NCBI GenBank assembly: GCA_947488195.1
Contig: CANKYR010000007.1
Coordinates: 1 to 42,483 of the forward strand
DNA from: Flavobacteriales bacterium
GTDB taxonomy: Bacteria > Bacteroidota > Bacteroidia > Flavobacteriales_D > Sanyastnellaceae
Direction of reading: 5' to 3'
Length of the DNA: 42,483 nucleotides
Under the pieces are notes generated by a model, which was not told the origin of the DNA, did not search any database, and saw only the letters and a program-made list of their open reading frames with translations. A program made the translations under genes and the position numbers. Position 1 is the first letter of the stretch; every line of letters starts with the position of its first letter. Shown piece by piece: positions 25,433 to 35,630 of this stretch.

Positions 25433-27844
25433 ATGAAACGTATTTTATTATACGCAGTGCTAGCTATTGCTAGTGTATTCAGCACGCATGCACAAACCAT
25501 AACGGTTAAAGATTTAACCACTCTTGAAGCCATCTCGGGTGCTTCTGTATTTATTTCACAAAACAACATTGAACTTCCTCAACAAATCGGAACCACCAAC
25601 AACGAAGGTGAATTTCGAGGAAGTATTTCAATGGGAACTGTTTTCATTTCTGCAAATGGATATGAAATTCTTTCCATTTCAACTTCAGAGCTCGCAGATA
25701 ACTACACCGCTTATCTTATCGGCTCTAACACTACTCTTTCCGAAATGGTGATCTCTGCAACACGAAATGCAAATCACTTGAAAGATATTGCTCAACCGAT
25801 AAGCGCTATTCAACGCAAGGACATTCAATTCATTAATCCGGCGAATGCCGCTGACTTGCTTTCACAAACAGGCACTGCACTCATTCAAAAAAGTCAACTC
25901 GGTGGTGGCTCTCCCATACTCCGCGGATTCGAGGGCAATAAAGTCCTTTATGTGGTAGACGGTGTTCGGATGAACAATGCCATCTACCGCGGTGGTCACC
26001 TGCAAGATATTCTTAGTCTAGATCCCATGGCTATGGAAAATATTGAAGTGGCTTATGGTCCAAGTGCTGTGGCTTATGGTTCAGATGCGTTGGGAGGTGT
26101 TATGAGTTTCAACACACGCTCACCCCGATTTACATCTGGCGACAAACTTACACGCGCGGGTGCCATGCTTCGTTACAGCAGCGCTGATCAAAGTGCTACG
26201 CATATTAATCTCGAAACAAGCACTGAGCGTTTCGCAACATTCACGGCTTTCACCTTCAATAATTTCGGAGACCTTCGACAAGGAAATATTCGAAATCCGA
26301 ACTACCCTGCATTCGGTGCACGTCCGTGGTACGTTGAACGTATCGATGGCAGAGATAGCGTAATGACGAATCCAAATCCAAATGTTCAAGTAGGTTCTGC
26401 ATACAAGCAGTATGACTTCATTGAGAAAATTTCATTCAAGCAAAGTGAGAAACTCACGCACACGCTGAACATTCAATACTCAACCACGAACAATGTCCCT
26501 CGCTATGATCGCTTAACACAAGTCTCAATAGGAAACCCACGTTTCGGAGAATGGTATTACGGTCCGCAAACACGCGCCATGGTAGCCTATCACGCTAATC
26601 TGAACAACGGAAAACGTTTGTACACGACAGGGAGAATTACATTGGCTTGGCAGAACATTGATCAATCGCGTCACGACAGATTATTCAATGGCCCAAACCT
26701 GAACAACCGTTTGGAAAACGTAAAAGTGTATTCTGTGAATGCAGACTTCTCGAAGTCAATTGGAGAGAAATTAACTGCGAATTACGGTTTGGAATATTAC
26801 TTCAACGATGTAACAAGTACCGCAAATTCAGAAAATATTTTCACAGGAACTCAAAGCGCTTTGGACACGCGATATGCCAACGGTGGATCAACCATGAGTG
26901 GTACTTCGGCATACGGAACAGCTATTCTTAAAGCAACAAGGAAAATCACATTGAACGCGGGTATTCGTTATTCACTCGTCAATCTCACCGCCTTGTTCAC
27001 CGACAATTCCTTCTTCAACTTCCCATTCTCAGATGTCAATCAATCGAACAGAAACCTAAACGGAAGCATCGGAATTATTGCAGAACCCAATACGAAATGG
27101 CGCATCACAGCCCTCGCTAGCACTGGCTTCCGCGCGCCGAATGTCGATGACCTTTCAAAAGTTTTTGAGAGTAACGCAGGAAATTTAATTGTGCCGAACA
27201 ATGAACTAATGCCTGAAAAAGTGTCGAATATCGAAGCGACAATCGAGCGAAAATTCAACAGAAAAACAACCCTTGCTCTGAACGGATACTACATGAGTTA
27301 CACCAACGCTTTAACCACAGGCAAAGCGCAATTCAACGGACAAGATTCTATTTTTTACAACGGAACATTAAGCCCAGTTTACACCACCGTCAATGCTAAC
27401 GAAGCGTTTATCTATGGTGGAAACATCTCGTTGAATTCGCACGTAAGCGATCACTTCAGCATGCAGTCTTCTGTTGTTTATACTTGTGGAAGAGTCAAAT
27501 CTGAAAACGGAGATACACCGCTCGATCACATTCCTCCGGTATACGGAAGAACTGGGTTCACCTTCCAACAACAAAAATTTCGCGGTGAATTTTCAGTGTT
27601 ATATAACGGTTGGAAACGAATCGCAGATTACCGCTTGAATGCCGAAGACAACGAAGCTTATGCAACCTCTGATGGCATGCCCGCTTGGTATACGCTCAAT
27701 GCGCATGCAAGCTACCAAGTGCAAGAAAACGTTCAATTGATGGTTGGATTGGAAAATATTCTAGATGCGAATTACCGTGTCTTCGCTTCGAATATTTCAG
27801 GAGCAGGAAGAAACGTCACCTTCACACTTCGCGGTCGCTTCTAG
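25433..27844 (+). CDS. TonB-dependent outer-membrane receptor (CarboxypepD_reg-like N-domain, plug, barrel)
   Basis: 803 aa; VVDGVRMNNAIYRGGHLQDILSLDPMAMENIEVAYGPSAVAYGSDALGGVMSF plug motif; C-terminal VGLENILDANYRVFASNISGAGRNVTFTLRGRF. Confidence 0.95.
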   Translation: MKRILLYAVLAIASVFSTHAQTITVKDLTTLEAISGASVFISQNNIELPQQIGTTNNEGEFRGSISMGTVFISANGYEILSISTSELADNYTAYLIGSNTTLSEMVISATRNANHLKDIAQPISAIQRKDIQFINPANAADLLSQTGTALIQKSQLGGGSPILRGFEGNKVLYVVDGVRMNNAIYRGGHLQDILSLDPMAMENIEVAYGPSAVAYGSDALGGVMSFNTRSPRFTSGDKLTRAGAMLRYSSADQSATHINLETSTERFATFTAFTFNNFGDLRQGNIRNPNYPAFGARPWYVERIDGRDSVMTNPNPNVQVGSAYKQYDFIEKISFKQSEKLTHTLNIQYSTTNNVPRYDRLTQVSIGNPRFGEWYYGPQTRAMVAYHANLNNGKRLYTTGRITLAWQNIDQSRHDRLFNGPNLNNRLENVKVYSVNADFSKSIGEKLTANYGLEYYFNDVTSTANSENIFTGTQSALDTRYANGGSTMSGTSAYGTAILKATRKITLNAGIRYSLVNLTALFTDNSFFNFPFSDVNQSNRNLNGSIGIIAEPNTKWRITALASTGFRAPNVDDLSKVFESNAGNLIVPNNELMPEKVSNIEATIERKFNRKTTLALNGYYMSYTNALTTGKAQFNGQDSIFYNGTLSPVYTTVNANEAFIYGGNISLNSHVSDHFSMQSSVVYTCGRVKSENGDTPLDHIPPVYGRTGFTFQQQKFRGEFSVLYNGWKRIADYRLNAEDNEAYATSDGMPAWYTLNAHASYQVQENVQLMVGLENILDANYRVFASNISGAGRNVTFTLRGRF

Positions 27845-28715
27845 CCACTATGTTTATTTTATGTTGAAGTGAAATAGACATCGGAGAGAATCCAACGAAC
27901 TCTCCGTCCATATCAATAGGCATCGGAACCTCGGTTTCGATGCTTATTTTTTTTGCTGAGTAATATTGAATCTTGTGATAGGAAAGTTTCTTACATTTCC
28001 GGACCTTCGGAACGAAATACAAGTATTCGAAAATATTCAAATCGCCAATGACAATAACTTCCAAAAGCCCATCTGCTACTTGGCTTTCTGGAGAAATACC
28101 TAAACCCGAGCCGAAATATTTTGCATTGGCTACTACAAAATTCATTGCGCGAGCCTCAAACTTTTTTCCATCTAAATCAAAATGGATGGTTCGCTTTTTA
28201 AATCGAATTAGGTTCTTAATAATTAACCACTGATAAGTCAAGAACGAACCCAAACTCCTTTTGCTTCGCATCATGTCATATGCTACACAACCACCCAAAC
28301 CTAAATCTGTCACATTCAAAAAAGCGCGCGTCTTTCCATCCCATTCCATGCATGGTAAATCAATGGCTTTGAAATTTCTTTGCTCAATACTTGCTCTTAA
28401 CTCTTCGAAGGAAGTTGGAACAATCACCGTTTTCACAAAATCATTACCTGTCCCCGAAGGCCAGATAGCCAGCGGTGTTTGCGAGTTTTCAGAATGAAAA
28501 ATCCCGTTAGCTGCCAGATTCAGACTTCCGTCGCCACCGCAAACCAACACCACATCGCAAGATTCATTGCACAGTTCTCGCGCAATTTTTTCAGCATGTT
28601 TATCGTATTCTGTTACACGTATTTGAAGATCCCAATCGGAAAATATTTTCTCGATTTCTTTGCGTTGGGCGTGCCTGTTGCTTTTCGCGCCGTGCAGAAT
28701 AACACCTAACTTCAT
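27822..28715 (-). CDS. Diacylglycerol/lipid kinase family protein (DagK/YegS-like)
   Basis: 297 aa; VVLVCGGDGSLNLAANGI and IWPSGTGNDFVKT (GGDGT / GTGNDF-type motifs). Confidence 0.9.
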   Translation of the reverse strand: MKLGVILHGAKSNRHAQRKEIEKIFSDWDLQIRVTEYDKHAEKIARELCNESCDVVLVCGGDGSLNLAANGIFHSENSQTPLAIWPSGTGNDFVKTVIVPTSFEELRASIEQRNFKAIDLPCMEWDGKTRAFLNVTDLGLGGCVAYDMMRSKRSLGSFLTYQWLIIKNLIRFKKRTIHFDLDGKKFEARAMNFVVANAKYFGSGLGISPESQVADGLLEVIVIGDLNIFEYLYFVPKVRKCKKLSYHKIQYYSAKKISIETEVPMPIDMDGEFVGFSPMSISLQHKINIVARSDREV

Positions 28716-30358
28716 TCAATAACAAGAATTGTCCCTTCCACGGTCTCTTCAACGGCAGTTCCACAATCTGTTTTGTAATGAAATAAATAAAAGTATGTGC
28801 CTGGAGAAACATCGGTCGCTTTCCAGTATTTTTCAGAAGCGGTGCTCTCGAAAACAACTCCACCCCATCTGTTAAATATGGTTAGATCGTATTCAAGAAA
28901 CAATATTGTTAAATCTAAAAGTGGGTCAGCGCCTAAAATAGCTCGCCAATCATCGTTCAATTGATCTTGCTTCAACGTAATAATATTTGGAAGAATCATC
29001 GTGCTGAGATCAAGTGCATATACATCTCCAGCATAAATTTCTATGGTTCCCGAATCGAAACAACCGTTGTCTAAATTCGTTACCACTAAATTCAAAACAC
29101 CTGGCGCCGTGGCAATTGGATTCGCAATGGTTGTGCTTGAAAGGCCAGTGCCAGTCCAGGCATAAGAAACATTTTGAGCAGGCAATACTTCTACTCCCAA
29201 AATTTCGGTGGTTGAGTTCAAACAGGTTAAAGAATCTTGAGAAGGAATTGCCAACTGAATATCCTGATTCGGAACAGTCACCGGAATGGCTCGCAGGCAA
29301 CCGTTTCCGTCTGTAATGGTGGCTGTGTAATTTCCACCTACAACATTCGTAAGATTGAACTGCGTCTGATTTGTTCCGTTGAAGTTCAAGGTGTAATTTC
29401 CATCTCCTCCCGTAATATTAGAAACGGTTACACTTCCACCGAAACCATTGCATGCTGTTGTGGTAGCCACATCAAACGCAACAGGATCGCTTATTTCAAA
29501 CGTAATACTCTGAGTTCCCAAGTTTCCACATGCATCTTCTACAAAGCCCGTTGTGTTCGTGATGTTCAAGGTGTAGGTTCCTCCAATTAAAACTTGATTC
29601 GCCAATTGAATGGTGAACACATCGGCCATCGTCGGATTGTTTGCTGTTACAGACTGAACGGTGATGGTTCCGCTTGGACCAGTAACCGTGAAGTCTGTTG
29701 GTTGCACCGATGCTCCAACAATGGTTTCGCTGAAAGTAAGTATAACAGTTAAGTTGCTGCAGTCTGTTGTTGCACTAATCGGCACAGGTGGCACTTGGTC
29801 GTACAACGAAGCTGTTGATTGACCGAAGTTGATGGTGTAACCTTCGAGGCTGTTCGACCAATTCATAACAACCAAGGCATAGGTTTGTCCCACAACAACG
29901 GGAAGATCGGCATTGAAAGGAGGTCCAAAGGTTGTCCCGGGTCCGTTAGAAGTTCCTTGTCCTCCGTTAGCAGAGGAGATTCCAGTAGGACCATTAAATG
30001 AAAAATCTCCGTAGCTGTTGCATTCAACTTCAGGTGATGTTGTTCCTAATCCGGCGCAACCCCCTGTTGTAATATTGAATAAGCCCCAATCATAATCATC
30101 CACATCATTCAATGGATCTAAGATGAAACTTAAGTTCCCGTCGGCCTGAACCGTAAATGTGTACCACACTGAATTCTGCTCTACACCTTGATTGCAACCT
30201 CCTGTTGCTTCAATCACATTCCCAGCGTTTAGCGACGCTTGAGTCTCTGTATACAAATCACCACACAAAACTATTGCTCCATCGCAATCGCTAATTGAGG
30301 ACTGCGCCCAAGAAGAAATTGAACTCAGACAAAAAACAATAAACAATAATTTACGCAT
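28712..30358 (-). CDS. Secreted protein with CHU_C/T9SS type B C-terminal domain
   Basis: 548 aa; signal peptide; Ig-like SISDPVAFDV.. and SprB-like segments; C-terminal LTIFNRWGGVVFESTASEKYWKATDVSPGTYFYLFHYKTDCG...VEGTILVIE. Confidence 0.9.
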   Translation of the reverse strand: MRKLLFIVFCLSSISSWAQSSISDCDGAIVLCGDLYTETQASLNAGNVIEATGGCNQGVEQNSVWYTFTVQADGNLSFILDPLNDVDDYDWGLFNITTGGCAGLGTTSPEVECNSYGDFSFNGPTGISSANGGQGTSNGPGTTFGPPFNADLPVVVGQTYALVVMNWSNSLEGYTINFGQSTASLYDQVPPVPISATTDCSNLTVILTFSETIVGASVQPTDFTVTGPSGTITVQSVTANNPTMADVFTIQLANQVLIGGTYTLNITNTTGFVEDACGNLGTQSITFEISDPVAFDVATTTACNGFGGSVTVSNITGGDGNYTLNFNGTNQTQFNLTNVVGGNYTATITDGNGCLRAIPVTVPNQDIQLAIPSQDSLTCLNSTTEILGVEVLPAQNVSYAWTGTGLSSTTIANPIATAPGVLNLVVTNLDNGCFDSGTIEIYAGDVYALDLSTMILPNIITLKQDQLNDDWRAILGADPLLDLTILFLEYDLTIFNRWGGVVFESTASEKYWKATDVSPGTYFYLFHYKTDCGTAVEETVEGTILVIE

Positions 30359-30379
30359 GCTTCTGATTTAAGGTGGAAA

Positions 30380-30387
30380 CAAATATA
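30380..30387 (-). promoter_or_regulatory. Candidate -7 element TATATTTG for the 30358 gene
   Basis: Minus strand GACTTATATTTGTTTCC. Confidence 0.45.
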
Positions 30388-30391
30388 AGTC

Positions 30392-33300
30392 TTACAATTT
30401 TATAAAGTCTTTCTTCACTATCGACCCCGAATCTTGAACCTGTAATACATAAACTCCCGACGCCAATCCCTCAAGATTCAGCTGCTGCTTGGCGGACTGA
30501 ATGCGTCCTGCTAGCACAAGCTTTCCTTCAGCAGAATAAACGGTGTAATTCGTTTCATTCAAAACCTCATGACCTAAGTTTACATTCAATTTATCTCCAG
30601 TGGGAACTGGGAAAATTGAAACTGCATTCAATGAATTTTCATTCACATTTAAAACTGGAATTTCTCCAATGGTGAACACACCCGTCGCTGGCAATTGCAA
30701 TGTGACTTCATACACGTCACCCACCAAAGTCATTGGATAAACTTGCAAAGCAGATGATGTATTGAATCCTTCCGATTCGCTGATTATCACATTCACCTCA
30801 TTCAACCCCGTCAATTCTGAAGCTTCTATGCGCAGTGTTGAATTGAATGCACTTCCGGTTCTGGTAAATGCATACGTGCGTTCAATTCGATTCGAGATAA
30901 ACGGATATACCGAATTGCTCACATTCATTCCATTCACGTCGCTTCCCACTAAGAGATAGTTTCCATCAACCATGGTTCCCAGAGCACTTATTTCAAGCAC
31001 GCCCATTCCTTGGGCCACTTCATGTTTGTCGCCTGAATTTTCCTGTCCTACTCCAATAACTTCTTCCGCATAATTCGGATGGAAATAGCGGGATTGCAAG
31101 CCTAAATCCATTCCGTATTTCACCGCTAAATAATTATTTACAATGGTGTGATGTGAAAGAAACAGTCTGCGTTTGTACAAGATGTTTTCACCCATTCTTC
31201 CTTTTCCAAAACGATCATCGTAATCCCAACCGAAGCGAATATCAATTGGAGTTGTGTTGTCACGCGCTCCAATATTTACGCCTGGAAACGGATACAAATG
31301 ATCATCGAAAATCGTATAGAACAATTGATGTAGATCGTCTTGCTCATAGATTAATCCGTAGATGTGCGGTGACGTTGCTTCACCAATGTAGAATATTGGC
31401 GAGCTCGAATAATTAGATTCCAAATCTAACACTTCACTGTGGTAGTAATAATCGTTTTTCCAAGGATGAAGAAGATATCCGTTAGGAACACGTGCACTTG
31501 CGAACCAACCGTGATCGTTGAACAGAATAGAATCTGTTTCAACTACGCAATAGGCACTTGTACTTCTTCCACCTAAAACATCATTCATTTGCAAGAAGTC
31601 ATTGTCGCCATCGAATTGAATTCCTGGACGATTGTACACGCCATTATTTGAAACAAATGTTGGACGTTGATTCACGCTTCCTTGTGCAGCAGAATTGTTG
31701 TTTCCACTTTGGTCTTGCCACACATAAACAGGATCTCCATCATTAGCAGAGAGGGCTCCATTCATTAATGTTCCATTGTCTGCACGCAGCCAAAAAGCTA
31801 GATCATCGCTATCTCCAACTCCGCCAGGACCCTTGCTTCCGAATGCTGCGGGTGCTTGCATGAAGACCAATTTCAATGTGTCACTTGCAGCATTTCCTGT
31901 AAAGAAATTATCGATTGCGGTATTGCTCGGAAGAACTACTCTTACCTGACCAAAAGTCGTTGGTGTAACATTAATTATGTAGTTGGAAGGACCACCTGTT
32001 ACAGAATTTACCGTTCCATTTTCAATATAAAAATCGGAAATAGTTAAATCGCTTACATCAACGTTGGTCAAATTCCGATAGAAGAAAATCTCTGCATCGA
32101 AAGTTCCAATGACCTCACCGGAAGTGCTTGGTGAATTCCATACAGCGCTGGTTGGAAACACATTCGTTTCCGGACTGTACAAATCGCTTTCCCACATGCC
32201 TCTTCCATAGGTTGATGCGCGAATTCGTTTCGGTGAATCGTATCCTATCTCCATCTCCGTCACTCGTGCAGCGTATGGAAATCCGGTGGAGAAATTCACC
32301 CATTCCGTCATGCTTGCATCCCAATAATAAATTCCTAAATCGGTTCCGATATACAGATTTTCAAGCACCGACGAGGTGTCTGAAACAATGGTATTCACGG
32401 CAACGTCTGGCAAATTCGGAGTCATGAGTGTCCACGACGCTCCTCCGTTTAAACTCTTATACACGTTCTTATTGAAGGCGATGTACACGGTTAGTGAATC
32501 TGTTTTGTGTGTCTCAATTGCATTCACTGCAACTACTGCATTCGGCAAATAGGTACTCATGTTTTGCCAAACAACAGTATCACCCATAGAGTTATCTGTT
32601 CTTCCCATTTTGCGAGAGCCCTTCGAAGCATACAATACATTTCCTTTTGTGTAATGCGCTCGGATTTGATTGCAATCGGTTGTATTCGCACTTAAAAAAC
32701 TCGTCGATATTTTTTCCCAGGTGATAGAGTCCTTTTCAACATGTTTAATATTCTTCGATCTCCAAATATTTTTCATTCCCACAAACATGGTTGCACTGCT
32801 GTCTGGGTGCAAGCAATACGGGGTGCTCCATGCACCTTCTTCCGTAATGCCGTTGGTTCCATCTCCTGCAAACTTCTGATTGATGTAGTTTGTTGAAGTT
32901 CTGTACAAATCGCCGTAATAGATACTTCCGTATCGACGCCCTTCTTCCTCGTAATCATACATACATTCGAATCCGTCTCCACCGCCTGTTCTAGCCCAGC
33001 GAGCCCCTTGAAATTCCGCTGTTCCATTGTCTTGAAACCCGGTTAATGCTCTTGCACCATCATGAGGCGATTGCCCCATTCGATAGATTTGTCCGTTAAC
33101 AATTCCGCTTGAAATATCTTGCCATTCGCTGTTGTTCACATAGCGATAAAGTCCACCATCGTTGCATACGTACAGATCATTATTGTGCGGATTAATTACC
33201 ATTTCATGTTGATCGACATGCATAAAATTCGAATTAATATCTTGCCATGTCACTCCGCCATCAATACTTTTCTTCACTCGAATTCCACCACAATATATAA

Positions 33301-34438
33301 CATTGGGTATAAGCGCATCACCTGTGAGACACAGGTCGTACCATGCCTGTCCTCCAGAGCTCGATCCGTCTGCAGACCACCCCATAATATTTGGCTCGCT
33401 GCTCATTTGCGTGAATGTTAGTCCTGCATCCTCACTTTTAAATGTCCCTGTATACGAATAAGTATTCGTTCTTAAAATATATACCGCATCGGGTTCCGAG
33501 GCGTTTACCGCCACACACATGCGCGTTCCGTTCGTCATGCCTGAATTGCTTTGAGCCCATGTCAATCCGAAATCTTCACTTCTATAAAATCTTCCTGCAC
33601 CAGTGGCGTAGAGTATGTTGTGATCCGTTGGGTGTTGCGCTAAATCTTTGTATGCGAAAGTGTTTATTGAAACTTGAGTCCAAGTAACCCCGCCATCCAT
33701 TGATCTTCTAATGCCTAAGTCTGTTGCAATAACCACACTGTTTGCTTGGTCGTCGCAAGCAATAATTCCACCCACGGTTCTGGTTGAGATTCCTGCGTTC
33801 ATAAAGTTCCACGAGTCACCACCGTCATCGCTTCGCAACACACCCATTCCTGGTGAGTCACCCGCATCGCGATCTCCTGTTCCAGCATACACAACGTTTG
33901 GATTCAAGGGGTCGAAAGCGATAGCGCTTATTCCCAGCGTTGGCAAATCATCTGTGCTTGAAGACCAGGAAACACCTCCATTTGTCGATTTCCATAATCC
34001 GCCAGCAGGAGTGCCCACGAGCATAATTTGCTCATTGGTTGGATGAAAGGCGATGCATGAAACACGTCCAACACCTTCAATATTTTCCCGAGTAGTTACT
34101 CCATCGAGAATGGGACCTAACGGCTCCCAGTTACCGGAGAGAGAGCGATGTCCTGAGTAATTCTTCAAAGCCGTCCACAACTCTATAGTCTCTCTTCCGT
34201 TTAGCATTTTGCCATTCTCATCGGCATGGGTTTCCATTAACCATTTGAAACGTTCTAAAGGCTTGTATCCTTGACCGCGCTCAGTTGGGCGTTCCGGCCA
34301 TGCGGTATTCATTTCTGAAATAAAATCGAAAACAGAAACATCGCTGTGCATTAAGTCTGTCCACATAGGATGATCCTGCGCTACGGTGCTTAATGAAATT
34401 AAACTCACAACGACTAGAGAAAATATACGATTTATCAT
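30392..34438 (-). CDS. Large secreted BNR/sortilin-like propeller protein with LamG-like middle region and T9SS type A C-terminal domain
   Basis: 1348 aa; repeated GGLWKSTNGGVSW, GVLRSDDGGDSW, GIRRSMDGGVTW motifs; VWQDQSGNNNSAAQ..RPTFV concanavalin-like segment; C-terminal FPVPTGDKLNVNLGHEV...SGVYVLQVQDSGSIVKKDFIKL. Confidence 0.93.
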   Translation of the reverse strand: MINRIFSLVVVSLISLSTVAQDHPMWTDLMHSDVSVFDFISEMNTAWPERPTERGQGYKPLERFKWLMETHADENGKMLNGRETIELWTALKNYSGHRSLSGNWEPLGPILDGVTTRENIEGVGRVSCIAFHPTNEQIMLVGTPAGGLWKSTNGGVSWSSSTDDLPTLGISAIAFDPLNPNVVYAGTGDRDAGDSPGMGVLRSDDGGDSWNFMNAGISTRTVGGIIACDDQANSVVIATDLGIRRSMDGGVTWTQVSINTFAYKDLAQHPTDHNILYATGAGRFYRSEDFGLTWAQSNSGMTNGTRMCVAVNASEPDAVYILRTNTYSYTGTFKSEDAGLTFTQMSSEPNIMGWSADGSSSGGQAWYDLCLTGDALIPNVIYCGGIRVKKSIDGGVTWQDINSNFMHVDQHEMVINPHNNDLYVCNDGGLYRYVNNSEWQDISSGIVNGQIYRMGQSPHDGARALTGFQDNGTAEFQGARWARTGGGDGFECMYDYEEEGRRYGSIYYGDLYRTSTNYINQKFAGDGTNGITEEGAWSTPYCLHPDSSATMFVGMKNIWRSKNIKHVEKDSITWEKISTSFLSANTTDCNQIRAHYTKGNVLYASKGSRKMGRTDNSMGDTVVWQNMSTYLPNAVVAVNAIETHKTDSLTVYIAFNKNVYKSLNGGASWTLMTPNLPDVAVNTIVSDTSSVLENLYIGTDLGIYYWDASMTEWVNFSTGFPYAARVTEMEIGYDSPKRIRASTYGRGMWESDLYSPETNVFPTSAVWNSPSTSGEVIGTFDAEIFFYRNLTNVDVSDLTISDFYIENGTVNSVTGGPSNYIINVTPTTFGQVRVVLPSNTAIDNFFTGNAASDTLKLVFMQAPAAFGSKGPGGVGDSDDLAFWLRADNGTLMNGALSANDGDPVYVWQDQSGNNNSAAQGSVNQRPTFVSNNGVYNRPGIQFDGDNDFLQMNDVLGGRSTSAYCVVETDSILFNDHGWFASARVPNGYLLHPWKNDYYYHSEVLDLESNYSSSPIFYIGEATSPHIYGLIYEQDDLHQLFYTIFDDHLYPFPGVNIGARDNTTPIDIRFGWDYDDRFGKGRMGENILYKRRLFLSHHTIVNNYLAVKYGMDLGLQSRYFHPNYAEEVIGVGQENSGDKHEVAQGMGVLEISALGTMVDGNYLLVGSDVNGMNVSNSVYPFISNRIERTYAFTRTGSAFNSTLRIEASELTGLNEVNVIISESEGFNTSSALQVYPMTLVGDVYEVTLQLPATGVFTIGEIPVLNVNENSLNAVSIFPVPTGDKLNVNLGHEVLNETNYTVYSAEGKLVLAGRIQSAKQQLNLEGLASGVYVLQVQDSGSIVKKDFIKL

Positions 34439-34474
34439 AGTTACAAGAATACGTCACAAATAAATTCACAACAT

Positions 34475-34503
34475 AAAAAAAAAGGGCTCAAAATGAGCCC
34501 TTC
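34475..34503 (-). terminator. Intrinsic terminator of the peroxiredoxin gene
   Basis: Minus strand AAGGGCTCATTTTGAGCCCTTTTTTTTT hairpin plus T-tract. Confidence 0.85.
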
Positions 34504-34520
34504 CTTTAACAATACTTGAA

Positions 34521-35153
34521 TTAGTGCTTTGCCAAATAATCAGCAACACCTTCGTGATTTGCTTTCATACCTTCACTTCCCTTCGACCAGTTTGCTGGAC
34601 AAACTTCTCCGTTCTCTTCGAAAAACTGAAGAGCATCTACCATACGCAAAGCTTCTTCCACATTTCTTCCCAACGGAAAATTGTTGATTAACTGATGCAT
34701 TACAACACCATTCTTGTCAATTAAGAACAATCCGCGGTATGCTATCATAGGTCCGTTAGCCACCAAGTTTCCATCTTCGTCGTAATCATACTCTCCAGCT
34801 AATACACCGTAATTATCTGCAATGGTTTTAGAAACATCGGCAACAATTGGATATGTAATTCCTTTGATACCACCTGCGTTCTTTTCCATTTGCAACCAGC
34901 CCCAGTGGCTCTCTTCTGTATCTGTAGAGCATGCTACAACAGCGCAATTGCGTGATTCAAATTGAGCTAATTTCTCTTGAAATGCGTGCAATTCAGTTGG
35001 ACAAACGAATGTGAAATCTTTTGGGTAGAAGAAAAACACAACGTGTTTCTTTCCGACGAACTGATCCAATGAAAAATCACTCACCACGGTTCCTCCGTTA
35101 GTGATAGCTCCTGCCTTAAATGAAGGCGCTTTTTTTCCGACTAGTGATGACAT
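34521..35153 (-). CDS. 2-Cys peroxiredoxin (AhpC/TSA family)
   Basis: 210 aa; FFYPKDFTFVCPTELHAFQ and GEVCPANW (peroxidatic and resolving Cys). Confidence 0.97.
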   Translation of the reverse strand: MSSLVGKKAPSFKAGAITNGGTVVSDFSLDQFVGKKHVVFFFYPKDFTFVCPTELHAFQEKLAQFESRNCAVVACSTDTEESHWGWLQMEKNAGGIKGITYPIVADVSKTIADNYGVLAGEYDYDEDGNLVANGPMIAYRGLFLIDKNGVVMHQLINNFPLGRNVEEALRMVDALQFFEENGEVCPANWSKGSEGMKANHEGVADYLAKH

Positions 35154-35169
35154 AAAATTATATTTTTTG

Positions 35170-35177
35170 CAAATCTA
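35170..35177 (-). promoter_or_regulatory. Candidate -7 element TAGATTTG for the peroxiredoxin
   Basis: Minus strand TGTTAGATTTGCAAAA. Confidence 0.45.
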
Positions 35178-35209
35178 ACAGCATTGAACGAGTTATGTTC
35201 AATTCTACA

Positions 35210-35596
35210 TTAATTAATCTCTAACTTTCGATAAGCACGGGCAAGAGCTATCCATGAAGCAACAAAAAACAGCCCGCCAATTGGCGTTATAGGTCCTGCT
35301 ATTTTCTCAACCACTTCATTCAAATAAGCAGAAAAAGCTAAGAGATATAACGAACCTGAAAAACAAATTATCCCAGCTAAAAATAAAATTGTGACCCGCC
35401 TCAAACTAACTGAATCTTTGAGTAGCAATGCACTGAACAAGATTCCAAAAGAATGAATGACTTGATAGTACACCCCTTTATTGAAGATCTCAATACTGTG
35501 CTCATCCAAAATATTTTTCAACCCGTGCGCAGCAAATGCTCCTAAAACAATCGCCAATGACATTAATAGAGCGCCTAGAGTAATCGAGTTCTTCAT
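35210..35596 (-). CDS. DUF423 family membrane protein
   Basis: LGALLMSLAIVLGAFAAHGL...YYQVIHSFGILFSALL...GPITPIGGLFFVASWIALA typical of DUF423/YgdD; ATG at 35596 preferred over the ORF-track start at 35704. Confidence 0.88.
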   Translation of the reverse strand: MKNSITLGALLMSLAIVLGAFAAHGLKNILDEHSIEIFNKGVYYQVIHSFGILFSALLLKDSVSLRRVTILFLAGIICFSGSLYLLAFSAYLNEVVEKIAGPITPIGGLFFVASWIALARAYRKLEIN

Positions 35597-35630
35597 TTTT
35601 CGTATATTTAAAAAAGGAATTAAAAATCTC

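Noticed and set aside
33711-34046. 111-aa plus ORF within the BNR gene
   Set aside because: Antisense to the 1348-aa T9SS protein with clear propeller repeats.
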